Of a stretch of DNA of 52,828 bases, positions 34,801 through 43,706 are shown piece after piece; positions within the stretch are counted from its first letter, which is position 1, and each line of letters begins with the position of its first letter. The stretch is from NCBI GenBank assembly GCA_946554335.1, contig CAMNSA010000016.1, positions 1 to 52,828 of the forward strand, read 5' to 3'. The notes beneath the pieces are model-generated. The model was not told the DNA's origin. It saw only the letters and a program-made list of their open reading frames with translations, and did not search any database. The stretch comes from an uncultured Neglectibacter sp. (GTDB taxonomy: Bacteria > Bacillota > Clostridia > Oscillospirales > Acutalibacteraceae). The position numbers and the translations under genes were made by a program.

Positions 34801-34917
34801 GGGGCCCAGCACGGCCACAAACTCGCTTTTCCGAAAGCACAAGCTGATCCCTTTCAACGCGTGGATGGCCTCCCCGCCCATATGGTATTCCTTCTGGATG
34901 TTTTTCAGCTCAAGCAT
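31897..34917 (-). CDS. MacB-like ABC transporter: ATPase fused to FtsX-type permease with a large extracytoplasmic domain
   Basis: A 1006-residue fusion. Residues 1-235 are the ATPase: Walker A GPSGCGKT at 38-45, signature MSGGQMQRVAIARAI, Walker B IVLADEPTGALD. A linker leads to a first helix (SIGIIGISLIFAVSQGM) near residue 290. An extracytoplasmic domain of about 500 residues, rich in Glu and Asp, comes next. Three C-terminal helices with the FtsX fold follow (VLIAFVAVSLIVSSIMIGV, then ERTKEIGILRAIGASKRNV in the loop). The large outside domain is unlike short MacB and recalls lantibiotic or bacitracin resistance transporters. The ATG at 34917 follows AAAGGAG. Lipoprotein, peptide or antibiotic substrates are all possible. 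Confidence 0.9.
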   Translation of the reverse strand: MLELKNIQKEYHMGGEAIHALKGISLCFRKSEFVAVLGPSGCGKTTMLNIIGGLDGYNSGELLIGGRSTKGFRARDWDAYRNHSIGFVFQSYNLIPHQTVLQNVELALTLSGVSKRERRARAKQALEEVGLGNQLRKKPSQMSGGQMQRVAIARAIVNDPEIVLADEPTGALDTETSVQVMDILKRIAQKRLVIMVTHNPELAEKYATRTVRMLDGLITEDSAPLTEEELKEEAEVPAAPRGKAAKKPSMSFATAFGLSLKNLFTKKGRTALTAFAGSIGIIGISLIFAVSQGMTSYINALQEDTLSSYPITLEAQTMDLGSLMTSFIGAAHAGKEHPRDKVYEKSMVYDMVNALNSSTETKNDLASFKKYLEEELEKTDEEGEKSELAQAVSGVQYTYDADLLVYTESVDDQILRCDPQALMQELLLEYFGMDMSSMLGMSEEYGMGMETMNAFMPMGSSMILWEELLPAMDGGPVNPLLTKQYDLICGSWPREYNEIVLVVDDNNEIDDITLYALGLKPEEDIDALMQAVRDKTKAEKKEENWSYEEICGMEFRTILSSDCYALDETTGCYTDLRDTKAGLRYLYDNGLSLKVSGIIRPNEEAASSMLSGSIGYTHELTEYLMEKAKDSETVKAQQDSPDTDIFTGLPFRDAAETADEASKAADFISHIDALDEQGKADAYLTIKSLPDEEQVEEAKKEQLGSMTRADMEETLLTGITQQAGMNEENIKEYLASMSDEDLEELFTQMWEEQYYARYSAGVREQMAALTTQQLAGALAQELPEYTDAQCARYYDEVLEFSESDYDANLLTLGYVDPESPASINLYAATFGSKGIIEESITAYNDTVEDLKKIEYTDYVGLMMSSVTSIIDAITYVLIAFVAVSLIVSSIMIGVITLISVQERTKEIGILRAIGASKRNVSSMFNAETIIIGFISGLLGVLVTYLLCIPINRLMYHFTGIAGLNAFLPVPVAVALVLISILLTLISGIIPSRSAAKKDPVVALRTE

Positions 34918-35100
34918 GCTGAGACTCCTTTCATAACAACCGGCTTCTGAAAGGGCTTTCCGCGCCGTAAAGCCCGGATCGGACCTTCGCATTTCAGAAA
35001 ATTATCATACTCTTCTTTTCTCCGCTGTGTCAATGCGGGAGTAAAATTGTTTACAGTTCTTTTACAGAGCTGTCATTTCCCCTCCTTCCAAACACGAAAA

Positions 35101-35137
35101 GGGAAGGAACGCTTTCCCCAACAAAGCGTTCCTTCCC
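35101..35137 (-). terminator. Terminator after the fucI-GH172-GH116 operon
   Basis: Fourteen-base perfect arms (GGGAAGGAACGCTT and its complement) around a nine-base loop. Read on the minus strand it is followed by TTTTCGTGTTT, 20 bases after the GH116 stop. Confidence 0.85.
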
Positions 35138-35157
35138 TCCTGGAGCAGGCTGTTTTT

Positions 35158-37614
35158 TCAGTTCTTCAGCTCTACCTTTTCCACCTCGATGGAGCCGGAG
35201 ACCACCCGGTAATAGGGCTTTCCATCCTTTCTGCCCACCAGGCCGTAGCCGGTGTCGGTGCAGAGGAAGGTTTCAAAGTCCCCGTCGATTTTGGGATCCA
35301 GATACAGGGTTTTCCGGTAGGCGTCGTAGCGCACGCCCGTCATGCCTTCCAGCAGAGCGTAAGACGCTAAAGCTCTGGCGTACCAGTGGCCGCACTCGTA
35401 CTCGTCAAAGGGATTTCGCACATCCCCCTGATACCGGCTGCGGCAGGCCCGCACGATATCCAGACCCTTTTCCACCTCTCCCATGAACATCAGATGGGAC
35501 GCCACCTGGTACTCGATGCCGGTCCACACCTCGTCGCTGTAAACAAAGGGCAGTGCGGGCTTCTCCCCGTGAGGCCAGGAGCAGAGCAGCAGCCCTGCCT
35601 CGTCACCCAGGCAGTAGCCGGGGCGCTGAGGGTTTGCGTGCTCCAAAAGGCTATCCATCAGATTGTAGCGGTGTACACAGTTTAAATGGCTCTTGATCTT
35701 TTCCCGATCCACCGCCTCATCCATGCCGCTCAGCTTCCCCAGCCAGAAGCCCAGCACGCCGTCGGAGATACAACCCTTTCCGTACTGATATTTCGGGCCT
35801 TCCTCATGGATCAGCGCCTGTGCCTCCGGCGAGATCCGGTCGTTGATGGCCGCCTGGCCCGGCTTGGAGTGCAGAGTTTTCCACTCTACCTCCTGATAAA
35901 AATACTCCCCGTTATAAAGCCGCTCTTCCAAATAGCGAACGCCCCTGTTCAGAAGCGTTTCATACTCTGACCCATCCTCTCCCAGCACCGCGGCCATCTC
36001 CGTCATGGCCTGCAAAGCGGAGAGATAGAAGGAAGAGCACATGGCGTCAGCGCCCCAGAATTCAATGTCATAGGTGTTGTGGTGCGGCTCCTTCAAAACG
36101 CCCTCCCGTTCTCTGTCCCACAGGTTGACGCAGTAATTCATGGAGGCCTTTACCCGGGGCCACAGCTTTTGAAGCCACTTGACATCCCCGCAGATCAGGA
36201 AATCCCGGTACACCTTGACGATACCGCCCAGCTGCCCGTCTGCGGCGGCGTGGAAATCGTGGTTGGGCTCTCCGATAGGCAGCGCGGACCGGAAATTCTG
36301 GTGGCCCTCCTCGTTCTGAGAATCGAAAAACTCCGTCTGCCTCAGACTGCGCTCCATGGCGGGAAACAGGTGGCAGATGGCCTGTGCGTAATTCCACACA
36401 TGGGTGCAGGAGCCGGAACAGGAGCCCACGCTGTCGCAGCAGCCCTCCCAGCACCACAGCCTGCCGTCCGTCTGGCGCAGCACCGTGGGAGATTTCAAGA
36501 TGCTCAGGTTGGCGCCCACCGCCTCCAGCACGATGTCCGGTAAGGTGGAGGCATAGAAGGTGTCGGTGAACAGCGCGGTCTCGTCCCGCAGCCGCTCGTA
36601 CTGAGAGGCCGCGCACCGCGCAACCTCCTCCACGCTGTGGAACTTGGTGGTATACCAAGGGCGATACCGCTCCAGCTCCAGGAGCTGCGCGTCGGTATAG
36701 GGCTCCTTCTCCCCCTTCTGCCCGGTCCTGAGCCTGGAATCCGGCACATACCAGCAGCACTGGACCACAACAGTCTTCGCCTCTCCGGGCTCCAGATGGA
36801 AGGGCAGAGAGAGGCTTCCGCCGGGATTGGGATGGGAGGCGTCGTTCTCCCGGATCCTCTCTTCCGCTTTCCCGGCCTGGATATCGTTCCAGAGCATGGT
36901 GAGGGAATCGTACCACCCGCCGCGAAACAGCGCCGTATTCACCTTTACCGCCGGATCATGGATCGAGACGGCATAATACCCCTCGTCCCAAGGCGTCTGA
37001 GGCGTCCCCTTCTGGGCCAGGACAAAACCGTTTTCCGTGGGATAGACCGAGCGCTCCCCGCTGCCCTGGGCCATAAAATTCATGGAACTGTAGTAATACA
37101 CCGCATCAATGGCGGACTTCTGCCTGTTTTCAAACCGGTATTCGAGATACGCCATGGGATAGCTGGACTCATCCGCATCCGGCGGCGTAAAGGGGCTCCA
37201 CGCCTTCAAAGAGACCTCCAGCGGGATTTTCGGATCCTCCAGGCGAACCTTCGCAAAGGGAAACCGGAAGGAAAACTCAGCGTTCTGAAATCTGGGCAGC
37301 CCGTAGCTTTTCCCGTAGGAACCGGTGCCCTTGGCAAAGGTCTCAGCATAGAGCGCCGAGGATGTGGTGGCCGTGGCCGCGCCGTAAATTTTATATTTCG
37401 GCACCTGGCCCTCCAGCACCCGGCTGACATTCTTTTCCCCCTTGACGGTGACGGCGGAAAACAGACAGGGCTCCAGGTTCACATTGGGCGCGTTTCTCAG
37501 GGAAAAGGCGGAAAAGGCTCCCGTGCCCTCCACAGTAAACATGCCTGCGCCCATGCCCCCCAGCGGGAACCCAATATAATCCAGCTGCTTTCCTGTATAG
37601 GTTTTCACTTTCAT
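35158..37614 (-). CDS. GH116 (DUF608) glycoside hydrolase
   Basis: An 818-residue retaining glycosidase of the GBA2-related family. The N-terminal domain begins with IGFPLGGMGAGMF, the family hallmark, and the C-terminal domain is an (alpha/alpha)6 barrel. The likely nucleophile is Glu518 in HNTYDIEFWG. The likely acid/base is Asp618 in GCISDGVLGFWLG, matching the DQ-x2-G-x-W position of GBA2. Known activities in GH116 include beta-glucosidase, beta-xylosidase, glucosylceramidase and exo-beta-D-arabinofuranosidase. No signal peptide is seen, so it acts in the cytoplasm on imported sugars. It is the last gene of an operon with GH172 and fucI, which makes an arabinofuranosidase role worth testing. 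Confidence 0.88.
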   Translation of the reverse strand: MKVKTYTGKQLDYIGFPLGGMGAGMFTVEGTGAFSAFSLRNAPNVNLEPCLFSAVTVKGEKNVSRVLEGQVPKYKIYGAATATTSSALYAETFAKGTGSYGKSYGLPRFQNAEFSFRFPFAKVRLEDPKIPLEVSLKAWSPFTPPDADESSYPMAYLEYRFENRQKSAIDAVYYYSSMNFMAQGSGERSVYPTENGFVLAQKGTPQTPWDEGYYAVSIHDPAVKVNTALFRGGWYDSLTMLWNDIQAGKAEERIRENDASHPNPGGSLSLPFHLEPGEAKTVVVQCCWYVPDSRLRTGQKGEKEPYTDAQLLELERYRPWYTTKFHSVEEVARCAASQYERLRDETALFTDTFYASTLPDIVLEAVGANLSILKSPTVLRQTDGRLWCWEGCCDSVGSCSGSCTHVWNYAQAICHLFPAMERSLRQTEFFDSQNEEGHQNFRSALPIGEPNHDFHAAADGQLGGIVKVYRDFLICGDVKWLQKLWPRVKASMNYCVNLWDREREGVLKEPHHNTYDIEFWGADAMCSSFYLSALQAMTEMAAVLGEDGSEYETLLNRGVRYLEERLYNGEYFYQEVEWKTLHSKPGQAAINDRISPEAQALIHEEGPKYQYGKGCISDGVLGFWLGKLSGMDEAVDREKIKSHLNCVHRYNLMDSLLEHANPQRPGYCLGDEAGLLLCSWPHGEKPALPFVYSDEVWTGIEYQVASHLMFMGEVEKGLDIVRACRSRYQGDVRNPFDEYECGHWYARALASYALLEGMTGVRYDAYRKTLYLDPKIDGDFETFLCTDTGYGLVGRKDGKPYYRVVSGSIEVEKVELKN

Positions 37615-37636
37615 TTTAAGATCTCCTCTCCATGGT

Positions 37637-38719
37637 TCAGATAACCTCTAAAGCGTCTCTGTCACCCAGCTTCGGATAGGGCTGGGTCTCACCGGTCTGA
37701 TACCAGAAGGCCGCCGAGGCGATATCGTCCTGCAGGGGCAGATACCTCCCCCCCTCTCGCCATCCGAGGGCCTGGATCGTCACTTTCAGGTCACTTTCAA
37801 AGCGGATCGGGTCCATGATATGCCACCGGTATAAGCTGAAGCGCTGCTGGCTCTGATAGAGGCCGTCTGGCTTGGAAACATAGGAAAGGCCCGAATAGGG
37901 CGTTGTGAAGGTTTCGTACTGATGGATCTTCTGGTTTTCAAAATTGTAGGCCCCGCAGAAATAGTCCTCCGTGCCGGTGCCGCAGATCGTGGGATACTCT
38001 CCGTCGCCATCCAGGAAGAACTTGATCTCTCCCTCTCCCCACCAGCCGCTGTTGTTCACGCCCCAGGCAAGATATGTGCCCACATACTGGCCCTTTCCCT
38101 TTACGCCGTCCAGAATGATATAGTCCTCCTTATAGGGAAGCGGATTCACCCGGCGAAACTGAGCGTGGAAGTACGCGGCGTCCTCCGGAAGATTAGTCAG
38201 GGTATAGTCGATCTGATAATAAATGGTCATGGGCTCTTCACCGCGGTTTTCCATGGTGATGAGGCAGTGCTTCCGAAATGGCATGGGCCAGTAGCAGTTA
38301 AAGGCCTTGCCCGGATTCACGCACACCGCCAGAGAGGAAAGGGGTGCGTATTCTTCCCAGCCGCTGGCAAAGAAATCTCCCAACGGACACTCTACGGCAG
38401 GCCTTTCTTCCCCATCCCAGTACATGCGCAGGATCGTGCTGCGCCACTTTCCGGTGGGGGTCATCCAGATATGCTGGATGCAGCCGGGGCCGTCCACATC
38501 CGCCAGGGTGATGGTCTTGCCGGGGGCGATGACCAGATAGGGGTTTACCTTCCAGCCCTTGCCCAGATCCCGTGCGGCTCGGCGGGCGCTGCCGTTTTCC
38601 AGCTCACACATTCCGCCTTTTCCCTTTTCTCCGGTCACATTTTCCGGAGAGAGGGAACGAGTCTTCCCGTCGGAGACCCGGAACAGGTTCCCGAGGTTCA
38701 TCTGTAGTCCGTCAAACAT
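37637..38719 (-). CDS. GH172 (DUF2961) glycoside hydrolase
   Basis: A 360-residue double-jelly-roll protein of the DUF2961 family, now GH172. Characterised members are alpha-D-fructofuranosidases/difructose-anhydride enzymes and exo-alpha-D-arabinofuranosidases. Family features are GPGCIQHIWMTP, LGDFFASGW, GWWGEGEIKFF and GTGTEDYFCGAYNF. Glu251 in the last motif and Glu229 or Glu231 in the previous one are candidates for the catalytic pair. There is no signal peptide. It sits 30 bases after fucI and 22 before GH116, and its start follows AAGGAAG. Pentofuranose or fructofuranose oligomers are the expected substrates. Confidence 0.87.
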   Translation of the reverse strand: MFDGLQMNLGNLFRVSDGKTRSLSPENVTGEKGKGGMCELENGSARRAARDLGKGWKVNPYLVIAPGKTITLADVDGPGCIQHIWMTPTGKWRSTILRMYWDGEERPAVECPLGDFFASGWEEYAPLSSLAVCVNPGKAFNCYWPMPFRKHCLITMENRGEEPMTIYYQIDYTLTNLPEDAAYFHAQFRRVNPLPYKEDYIILDGVKGKGQYVGTYLAWGVNNSGWWGEGEIKFFLDGDGEYPTICGTGTEDYFCGAYNFENQKIHQYETFTTPYSGLSYVSKPDGLYQSQQRFSLYRWHIMDPIRFESDLKVTIQALGWREGGRYLPLQDDIASAAFWYQTGETQPYPKLGDRDALEVI

Positions 38720-38749
38720 CGCTGCTGCTTCCTTTCGTATGAATAAAGG

Positions 38750-40546
38750 TTATTTATAGAGGGGTCCGTAAGCCTGGCAGGCACGGTAATCCTGGCCCTC
38801 CTTATCCATTCCAAAGGAATTCCAGGCCGCGGGGCGGAAGATCTTCTCCTGAGGCACATTGTGCATACACACCGGGATGCGCAGCACAGAGCAAAGGGTG
38901 ATCAGATCCGCTCCGATATGCCCGTAGCTGATGGCTCCGTGGTTCGCCCCCCAGTTGTTCATCACATCATAGGCGCTGGCGAAAGCGCCTTGTCCTGTCA
39001 CTCTGGGGGCGAACCAGGTACAGGGCCAGGTATAATCCGTGCGCTTCCAAAGCTTGTCCGTGACCTCCTCCGGCAGATGGACGGTCCAGCCCTCCGCCAG
39101 CTGCATCACGGGGCCTAAGCCCTTAACAAGATTCAGGCGCATCATGGTGACGGGCATTTCCGCCCTGGTGCAGAACCGGGAAGAGAATCCGCCGCCCCGG
39201 AAATAGCCCAGGTCAGAGGTACACCACTGGGTGGCCTTCAGGCAGGCCTGCTGATCGGCTTCACTCATTTCCCAGAATGGCTTGATGACCGCGTTTCCCG
39301 CCTGATCCTTCACTTCCCCACAGGCGTCGATACAGGCAGCGCCGGAGTTGATGAGATGCAAAAAGCCTCCCGCCTCCTTCGCCCTGCCCTCCAGCTCGTA
39401 CCCGTCCGCCGCTCTGCGGACGGCGTCGGCGCTCCAGTGAGAACGCACATCGGCAAAGATCTGGGCCCGGTTTGTGAGGAGTTTCCCGAACAGCATGGCC
39501 GCCGCGTTGAGGGTATCGTTTTCCGTGGCCAAAACAAAGGGCTCTCTGGCTCCCTCCCAGTCAAAGGAGGAGTTGAGCATGGCCTCGGCAAAATCTCCGT
39601 TGGGATAAAAGTCGGTCCACTGGCGCTGGCCCTGGAATCCAGCGGCGATGGCGTTGTGGCCGATGCGCTCTTCCTTCCAGCGTTCCGGCAGCTTTTCGTT
39701 GCCGCGGCACAGGTCCTTGATGATGCACATCATCTTGACGGAGAACTCCCAGTCGTCCTCTTTCTGCTCGGGGGTGCGCTGAAGCTCCTTGGGGTTCTTG
39801 TCGAAGCCCTCCGGGCAGTTTTTCTTCGTCCAGGCAAGGGCCTTCTGATACTCTTTCTCATCGTAGATGTTCTGGGACATCCGGCGGATCAGCTCTACCT
39901 CGTCCACCGATTCCACCCGTATTCCCAGATACTCCTCGAAAAAGGCGGGGTCGATAATGGAGCCCGCGATGCCCATACAGGCCGAGCCGATCTGGAGATA
40001 GGATTTTCCGCGCATGGTGGCTGCGGCCACCGCAGCTCTGCCGAAGCGCAGCAGCTTCTCCTGCACATCCTCCGGGATCCGGGTGTCGTCCGCCTCCTGC
40101 ACATCCCGGCCGTAGATCCCAAAGGCGGGCAGGCCCTTCTGGGCATGGGCGGCCAATACGGAAGCCAGATACACCGCGCCGGGGCGTTCTGTGCCGTTGA
40201 ACCCCCACACGCCCTTGATGGTTTTGGGGTCCATATCCATGGTCTCCGCGCCATAGCACCAGCAGGGCGTTACCGTCAGGGTGATGTCCACACCCGCCCT
40301 GCGAAATTCGTCTGCACAAATAGCCGCTTCTCCTACCCTGCCGATGGAAACGCTGGAGATCACCGTTTTCACAGGCTCTCCATTGGTGTAGCGCAGATTC
40401 TCCTCAAACAGCCTGGCGGCAGCTTTCGCCATGGCCATGGTCTGTCCCTCCAGAGATTCCCTCACCTTCAGGGCTCCTGTACGGGCGTCGATCACCCGGC
40501 GGATGCCGATCACAGGATATGCTCCGCGATAACGATTTTCTGCCAT
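38750..40546 (-). CDS. fucI: L-fucose isomerase (also D-arabinose isomerase)
   Basis: Converts L-fucose to L-fuculose, and in characterised enzymes also D-arabinose to D-ribulose, using Mn2+. The 598 residues are collinear with the E. coli enzyme: [48 protein letters not shown] and [14 protein letters not shown]. The metal ligands lie in [10 protein letters not shown] (Glu), [10 protein letters not shown] (Asp) and [15 protein letters not shown] (His). It is the first gene of an operon with two pentofuranosidase-type hydrolases and no fucosidase. No fuculokinase or fuculose-phosphate aldolase is in the window, so the locus fits D-arabinose at least as well as fucose. Confidence 0.95.
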   Translation of the reverse strand: MAENRYRGAYPVIGIRRVIDARTGALKVRESLEGQTMAMAKAAARLFEENLRYTNGEPVKTVISSVSIGRVGEAAICADEFRRAGVDITLTVTPCWCYGAETMDMDPKTIKGVWGFNGTERPGAVYLASVLAAHAQKGLPAFGIYGRDVQEADDTRIPEDVQEKLLRFGRAAVAAATMRGKSYLQIGSACMGIAGSIIDPAFFEEYLGIRVESVDEVELIRRMSQNIYDEKEYQKALAWTKKNCPEGFDKNPKELQRTPEQKEDDWEFSVKMMCIIKDLCRGNEKLPERWKEERIGHNAIAAGFQGQRQWTDFYPNGDFAEAMLNSSFDWEGAREPFVLATENDTLNAAAMLFGKLLTNRAQIFADVRSHWSADAVRRAADGYELEGRAKEAGGFLHLINSGAACIDACGEVKDQAGNAVIKPFWEMSEADQQACLKATQWCTSDLGYFRGGGFSSRFCTRAEMPVTMMRLNLVKGLGPVMQLAEGWTVHLPEEVTDKLWKRTDYTWPCTWFAPRVTGQGAFASAYDVMNNWGANHGAISYGHIGADLITLCSVLRIPVCMHNVPQEKIFRPAAWNSFGMDKEGQDYRACQAYGPLYK

Positions 40547-40590
40547 AACTCATTTTCTCTCCCTTCCTGCTGAGAAAGTTCATTTTTTTC

Positions 40591-40596
40591 ATTATA
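40591..40596 (-). promoter_or_regulatory. -10 box of the fucI operon without a recognisable -35 box
   Basis: TATAAT on the minus strand, 45 bases before the fucI ATG. The sequence at the -35 position is purine-rich (AAGAGAAAGAG) with no TTGACA-like hexamer. This is typical of activator-dependent promoters and agrees with the divergent AraC-type gene. Confidence 0.5.
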
Positions 40597-40669
40597 TCCC
40601 TGTATTTTCTCTTTCTCTTGTGTTATCATGGCAAAAAGTAGGATAATATTCACTTTCGGAGGAATCACT

Positions 40670-41557
40670 ATGCAGGGCCATGCGTATAATGAGCTGCTTC
40701 CCAGAGGCGAACCCGATTTTCCCCTGGAGCTCTATCACATTTCAGAGGGACATCCCCGCTTCATCATGCCTCACCACTGGCACATGGAATATGAGCTGGT
40801 CAGGATGGTCACCGGGCATTTGACCGTCTGGCTGGACGGCGTGGAATACCGTCTGGAGCCGGGAGACCTGCTTTGGATCGCGGGGGGAGTGCTCCACAGC
40901 GGACAGCCGGAGCCGGGAGCGGTTTACCAGTGCATCGTCTTCGATCTGGACCTGCTCAAAAGCTCCTGCGGGCAGTGGTCCCGGCATTTGCGGGAGCTTT
41001 CGGCGGGCCGCCTCTTTCTTCTGCCAAAGCCTCCCAGGGTGGACTCCACCCTCTCCCTTCTGGCAGAGCTGCTCTTCACCCACGGGACCGGGAAGGAAAA
41101 AGGCGAGCGTCTTGCGGCCTTTGGAGCCCTCTGCGGTCTGTTCGGCCAGATGATCGAGCGGGGCTGGTACACTTCATACCTTCCGGAAAACGAAAGCAGG
41201 CGGAAAAATATCCGCCTGCTCAAAAAGCTGTTCTCTTTTATCGAGACCCACTATGCCGAGCCTCTCACGCTGGAGGCCCTTGCCCGGGAAGCGGGCATGT
41301 CTCCCAAGTATTTCTGCCGCTTTTTCCGGGAGATGACCCAGCACACTCCCATGCAGTACCTGAACCTGCGCAGAATCAGCCACGCCTGCGAGCTCTTGAG
41401 CGAGGGAAGCTGCTCCGTAACGGAAGCCGCCTTCGCTTGCGGCTTTAACGACCTGAGCTATTTTATCCGCGCCTTTCATCGCAGCAAGGGGCTGACGCCC
41501 AAGCAGTACGCCCTGCGCCAGGCGGCGAAGCAGCGTCAGGAGCTATCCGCCTCCTGA
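40670..41557 (+). CDS. AraC-family transcriptional activator
   Basis: A 295-residue regulator. An N-terminal cupin domain (HHWHMEYELVRMVTGHL, LEPGDLLWIAGGVLHSG) probably binds a sugar. The C-terminal double helix-turn-helix includes LTLEALAREAGMSPKYFCRF and VTEAAFACGFNDLSYFIRAF, then RSKGLTPKQYAL. The ATG at 40670 follows CGGAGG; the frame is open 14 codons upstream without a binding site. It is transcribed divergently from fucI, 123 bases apart, so it very likely controls the fucI-GH172-GH116 operon. Confidence 0.93.
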   Translation: MQGHAYNELLPRGEPDFPLELYHISEGHPRFIMPHHWHMEYELVRMVTGHLTVWLDGVEYRLEPGDLLWIAGGVLHSGQPEPGAVYQCIVFDLDLLKSSCGQWSRHLRELSAGRLFLLPKPPRVDSTLSLLAELLFTHGTGKEKGERLAAFGALCGLFGQMIERGWYTSYLPENESRRKNIRLLKKLFSFIETHYAEPLTLEALAREAGMSPKYFCRFFREMTQHTPMQYLNLRRISHACELLSEGSCSVTEAAFACGFNDLSYFIRAFHRSKGLTPKQYALRQAAKQRQELSAS

Positions 41558-41588
41558 AAAGGCGTGAGAAGCTCTTCCGGAAGTTTCC

Positions 41589-43469
41589 TTACTCCACCTG
41601 GAGCCGGTAATATTCCCAGAAGCTCATCTTTCTCAGGTCCTCTTCATACTGTGCGGGAAGTTCTTCAAAGAGATTTCCGCTCTCGTCGATCCCCGTACCC
41701 TTATGGTACACCGGCAGTCTGCGGCGCAGGTCGTTCAAATAGGAGAAGAAGCTGCTTGAATCCCGCCGTCCGGTGAGCTCCAGCACCGCAGCCCCCAGGT
41801 AATTGGCGTTGATCACGCCGTTTTCCGGCAGCTCCAGGGCCTGCTTGGCGGAAGAGAAATCCAAGAGCTTTTCCGCCGCGTCGTTCACCCACAGCACAAA
41901 GGGCGTCTCGAAGGTAGCGAGGGTGGTGTCAGCGTCCTTTCCCTCTCCCAGGGAGATCCCCAGCTGGCGATAAGCGTAGTAGCTGTCCCCCATATTGGGC
42001 AGATGGTCGCCGAAGAATACCAACAGTACCGGCTCCTCCCGGCCACTATAATACTCTGTGAGGTTCTGGAGCATCTGATCCGCGTCCCGCACACCCTTCG
42101 AGTAAACGGAAAGCATACTCTGCGCTTTTTCCTCCACCTTCACGGAAAGGGGCGCCTGTTGGATGGGCAGATCGCCGTACTTCGCCTCCGAATAGCTCAT
42201 GTGGTTCTGGATCGTCACCGTGTAGTTGAAATAGGGCTTACCCTCTGAAACGGCGGCCTCAAACTCCTCTTTCATGATCTCCAGCACCGCTTCGTCCGAC
42301 ACCCAGTTTCCCAGCCGTTCAGGGGAATCCATATCGTCGATGAACATCAGCTTTTCCGCGCCGAAGTACCGGTACACATTCTGACGGTTATAAAACCAGG
42401 CCTGTCCCGGATGAATGAAGCTGGTCTGGTAGCCCTCCTCGGAAAAGACACGGAAAATGCTGTCCACATCCTTATTGAGCACCCGGAAGGCGGAGGCGTT
42501 GCTGCCGCCGATGAGGTTCGTCTGCATTCCGGTGATCACATCGAACTCCGTGTTCGCCGTGCCCGCGCCGAAGTTGGGCGCCACGATGTGCCCCGCCAAA
42601 GCGTTTTCCTCGTTTTTCAGAGAGTTGAAAAACCGAAGGGGCTCCTCCCCCTCGGGGTAATCAAAGGCCGGGTGGTTGGTAAGGTCCGAGAAGGCCTCGT
42701 TCATCACGATCACCACATTGACGGGAAGGCCCTCTTCCTCCTGCTCTGGGTGCTCGGAGGCGTAGGAGGCAGCCTCTGAGGCGGAGAAGCCCTGAGGCTT
42801 CTCCACCAGGTACTGGTTAAAATTATAGCAGAAGCAGTAGGGAAAGCCCAGCTGTTCAAATACACCGGCAATATAGTATTTCGCCCGCACTGGGAAAGAG
42901 TTGTACAGCTCCTTGGAGGCGTACACCGTGTGGACACAGCCGATAAAAACCCCCACACAGGCCGCGGCTCCTCCCAGGGCAAGACACAGGTTTTTCCAAA
43001 CCTTTCCAAAGGGGCGTTTCCCCCGGAAGAAAAATCCCAGCAGCAGCATGAGGACAAGAAAACCGAAGATCGCCAGCAGTGACGGGATGTGCAGACTCAG
43101 GTCATAGCTCTGCACGGCGTTTCCCGCCTCCTTGATCAGGCGGAAATCCTTGGGCGTCAGCGGCTCGTCCCGCTTTTCCACCATGGTGCGGTTGACAAGG
43201 GACAAAATGCCGCCCAAGGTCCCCACCAGCGCCGCTCCGTAAAAGGAGTTGGAAAACAGGAAGCCCGCGGCGAGGGTCAGAAGCCAGAAGGGCAGGAAGT
43301 TTAAAAGCAGCAGGTTAAGATGGGAGAGAAAATACCGGCAGATCGTTCCTATAGCCCCCGGCTGGATATACAGAGCAAGTCCGGTCTCCAAAAGCGCCAG
43401 CGGGACCGTCAGCACAAGCTGCCAGACAAGCCCCAGCTGCCGCCGGGGCAGGGAAAATTTTCCGTTCAT
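41589..43469 (-). CDS. Lipoteichoic-acid-synthase-like membrane phosphoglycerol transferase
   Basis: A 626-residue protein. Five membrane helices at the N-terminus precede an extracellular sulfatase-fold domain starting near residue 245 (VNVVIVMNEAFSDL). The nucleophile threonine is in NFGAGTANTEFDVITG. Other metal-site residues lie in VFFGDHLPNMGDSYYAY. It would move glycerol-phosphate from phosphatidylglycerol to a glycolipid or another surface acceptor, as LtaS does. The frame could begin with TTG three bases earlier; neither start has a clear binding site. It has a consensus-like promoter at 43531-43559. It converges on the AraC gene with a 31-base gap. Confidence 0.9.
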   Translation of the reverse strand: MNGKFSLPRRQLGLVWQLVLTVPLALLETGLALYIQPGAIGTICRYFLSHLNLLLLNFLPFWLLTLAAGFLFSNSFYGAALVGTLGGILSLVNRTMVEKRDEPLTPKDFRLIKEAGNAVQSYDLSLHIPSLLAIFGFLVLMLLLGFFFRGKRPFGKVWKNLCLALGGAAACVGVFIGCVHTVYASKELYNSFPVRAKYYIAGVFEQLGFPYCFCYNFNQYLVEKPQGFSASEAASYASEHPEQEEEGLPVNVVIVMNEAFSDLTNHPAFDYPEGEEPLRFFNSLKNEENALAGHIVAPNFGAGTANTEFDVITGMQTNLIGGSNASAFRVLNKDVDSIFRVFSEEGYQTSFIHPGQAWFYNRQNVYRYFGAEKLMFIDDMDSPERLGNWVSDEAVLEIMKEEFEAAVSEGKPYFNYTVTIQNHMSYSEAKYGDLPIQQAPLSVKVEEKAQSMLSVYSKGVRDADQMLQNLTEYYSGREEPVLLVFFGDHLPNMGDSYYAYRQLGISLGEGKDADTTLATFETPFVLWVNDAAEKLLDFSSAKQALELPENGVINANYLGAAVLELTGRRDSSSFFSYLNDLRRRLPVYHKGTGIDESGNLFEELPAQYEEDLRKMSFWEYYRLQVE

Positions 43470-43530
43470 CAAAAAAGGTCACATCGCTTCTAAAAAAATA
43501 ACGGCAGATTTCTCTTCATCCACCGGGGTA

Positions 43531-43559
43531 AGTATAGCATTTTCCATGGGTAAAGTCAA
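43531..43559 (-). promoter_or_regulatory. Promoter for the LTA-synthase-like gene
   Basis: On the minus strand TTGACT (43559-43554), a 17-base spacer and TATACT (43536-43531), 62 bases before the start. Confidence 0.75.
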
Positions 43560-43706
43560 TTTTCCCACCCTACCGGGGCGGGTTTTCCTCTCAGTGCTCT
43601 CTTTAGAAGAATAGGAGCTTTGAGGAAAGCATATACTACAGAATCAGAAACGAGCTCCTCCCGGGCGGATTTCCTGCCCGGCTTTACGCCCTTTGGAGGT
43701 GTTTCC

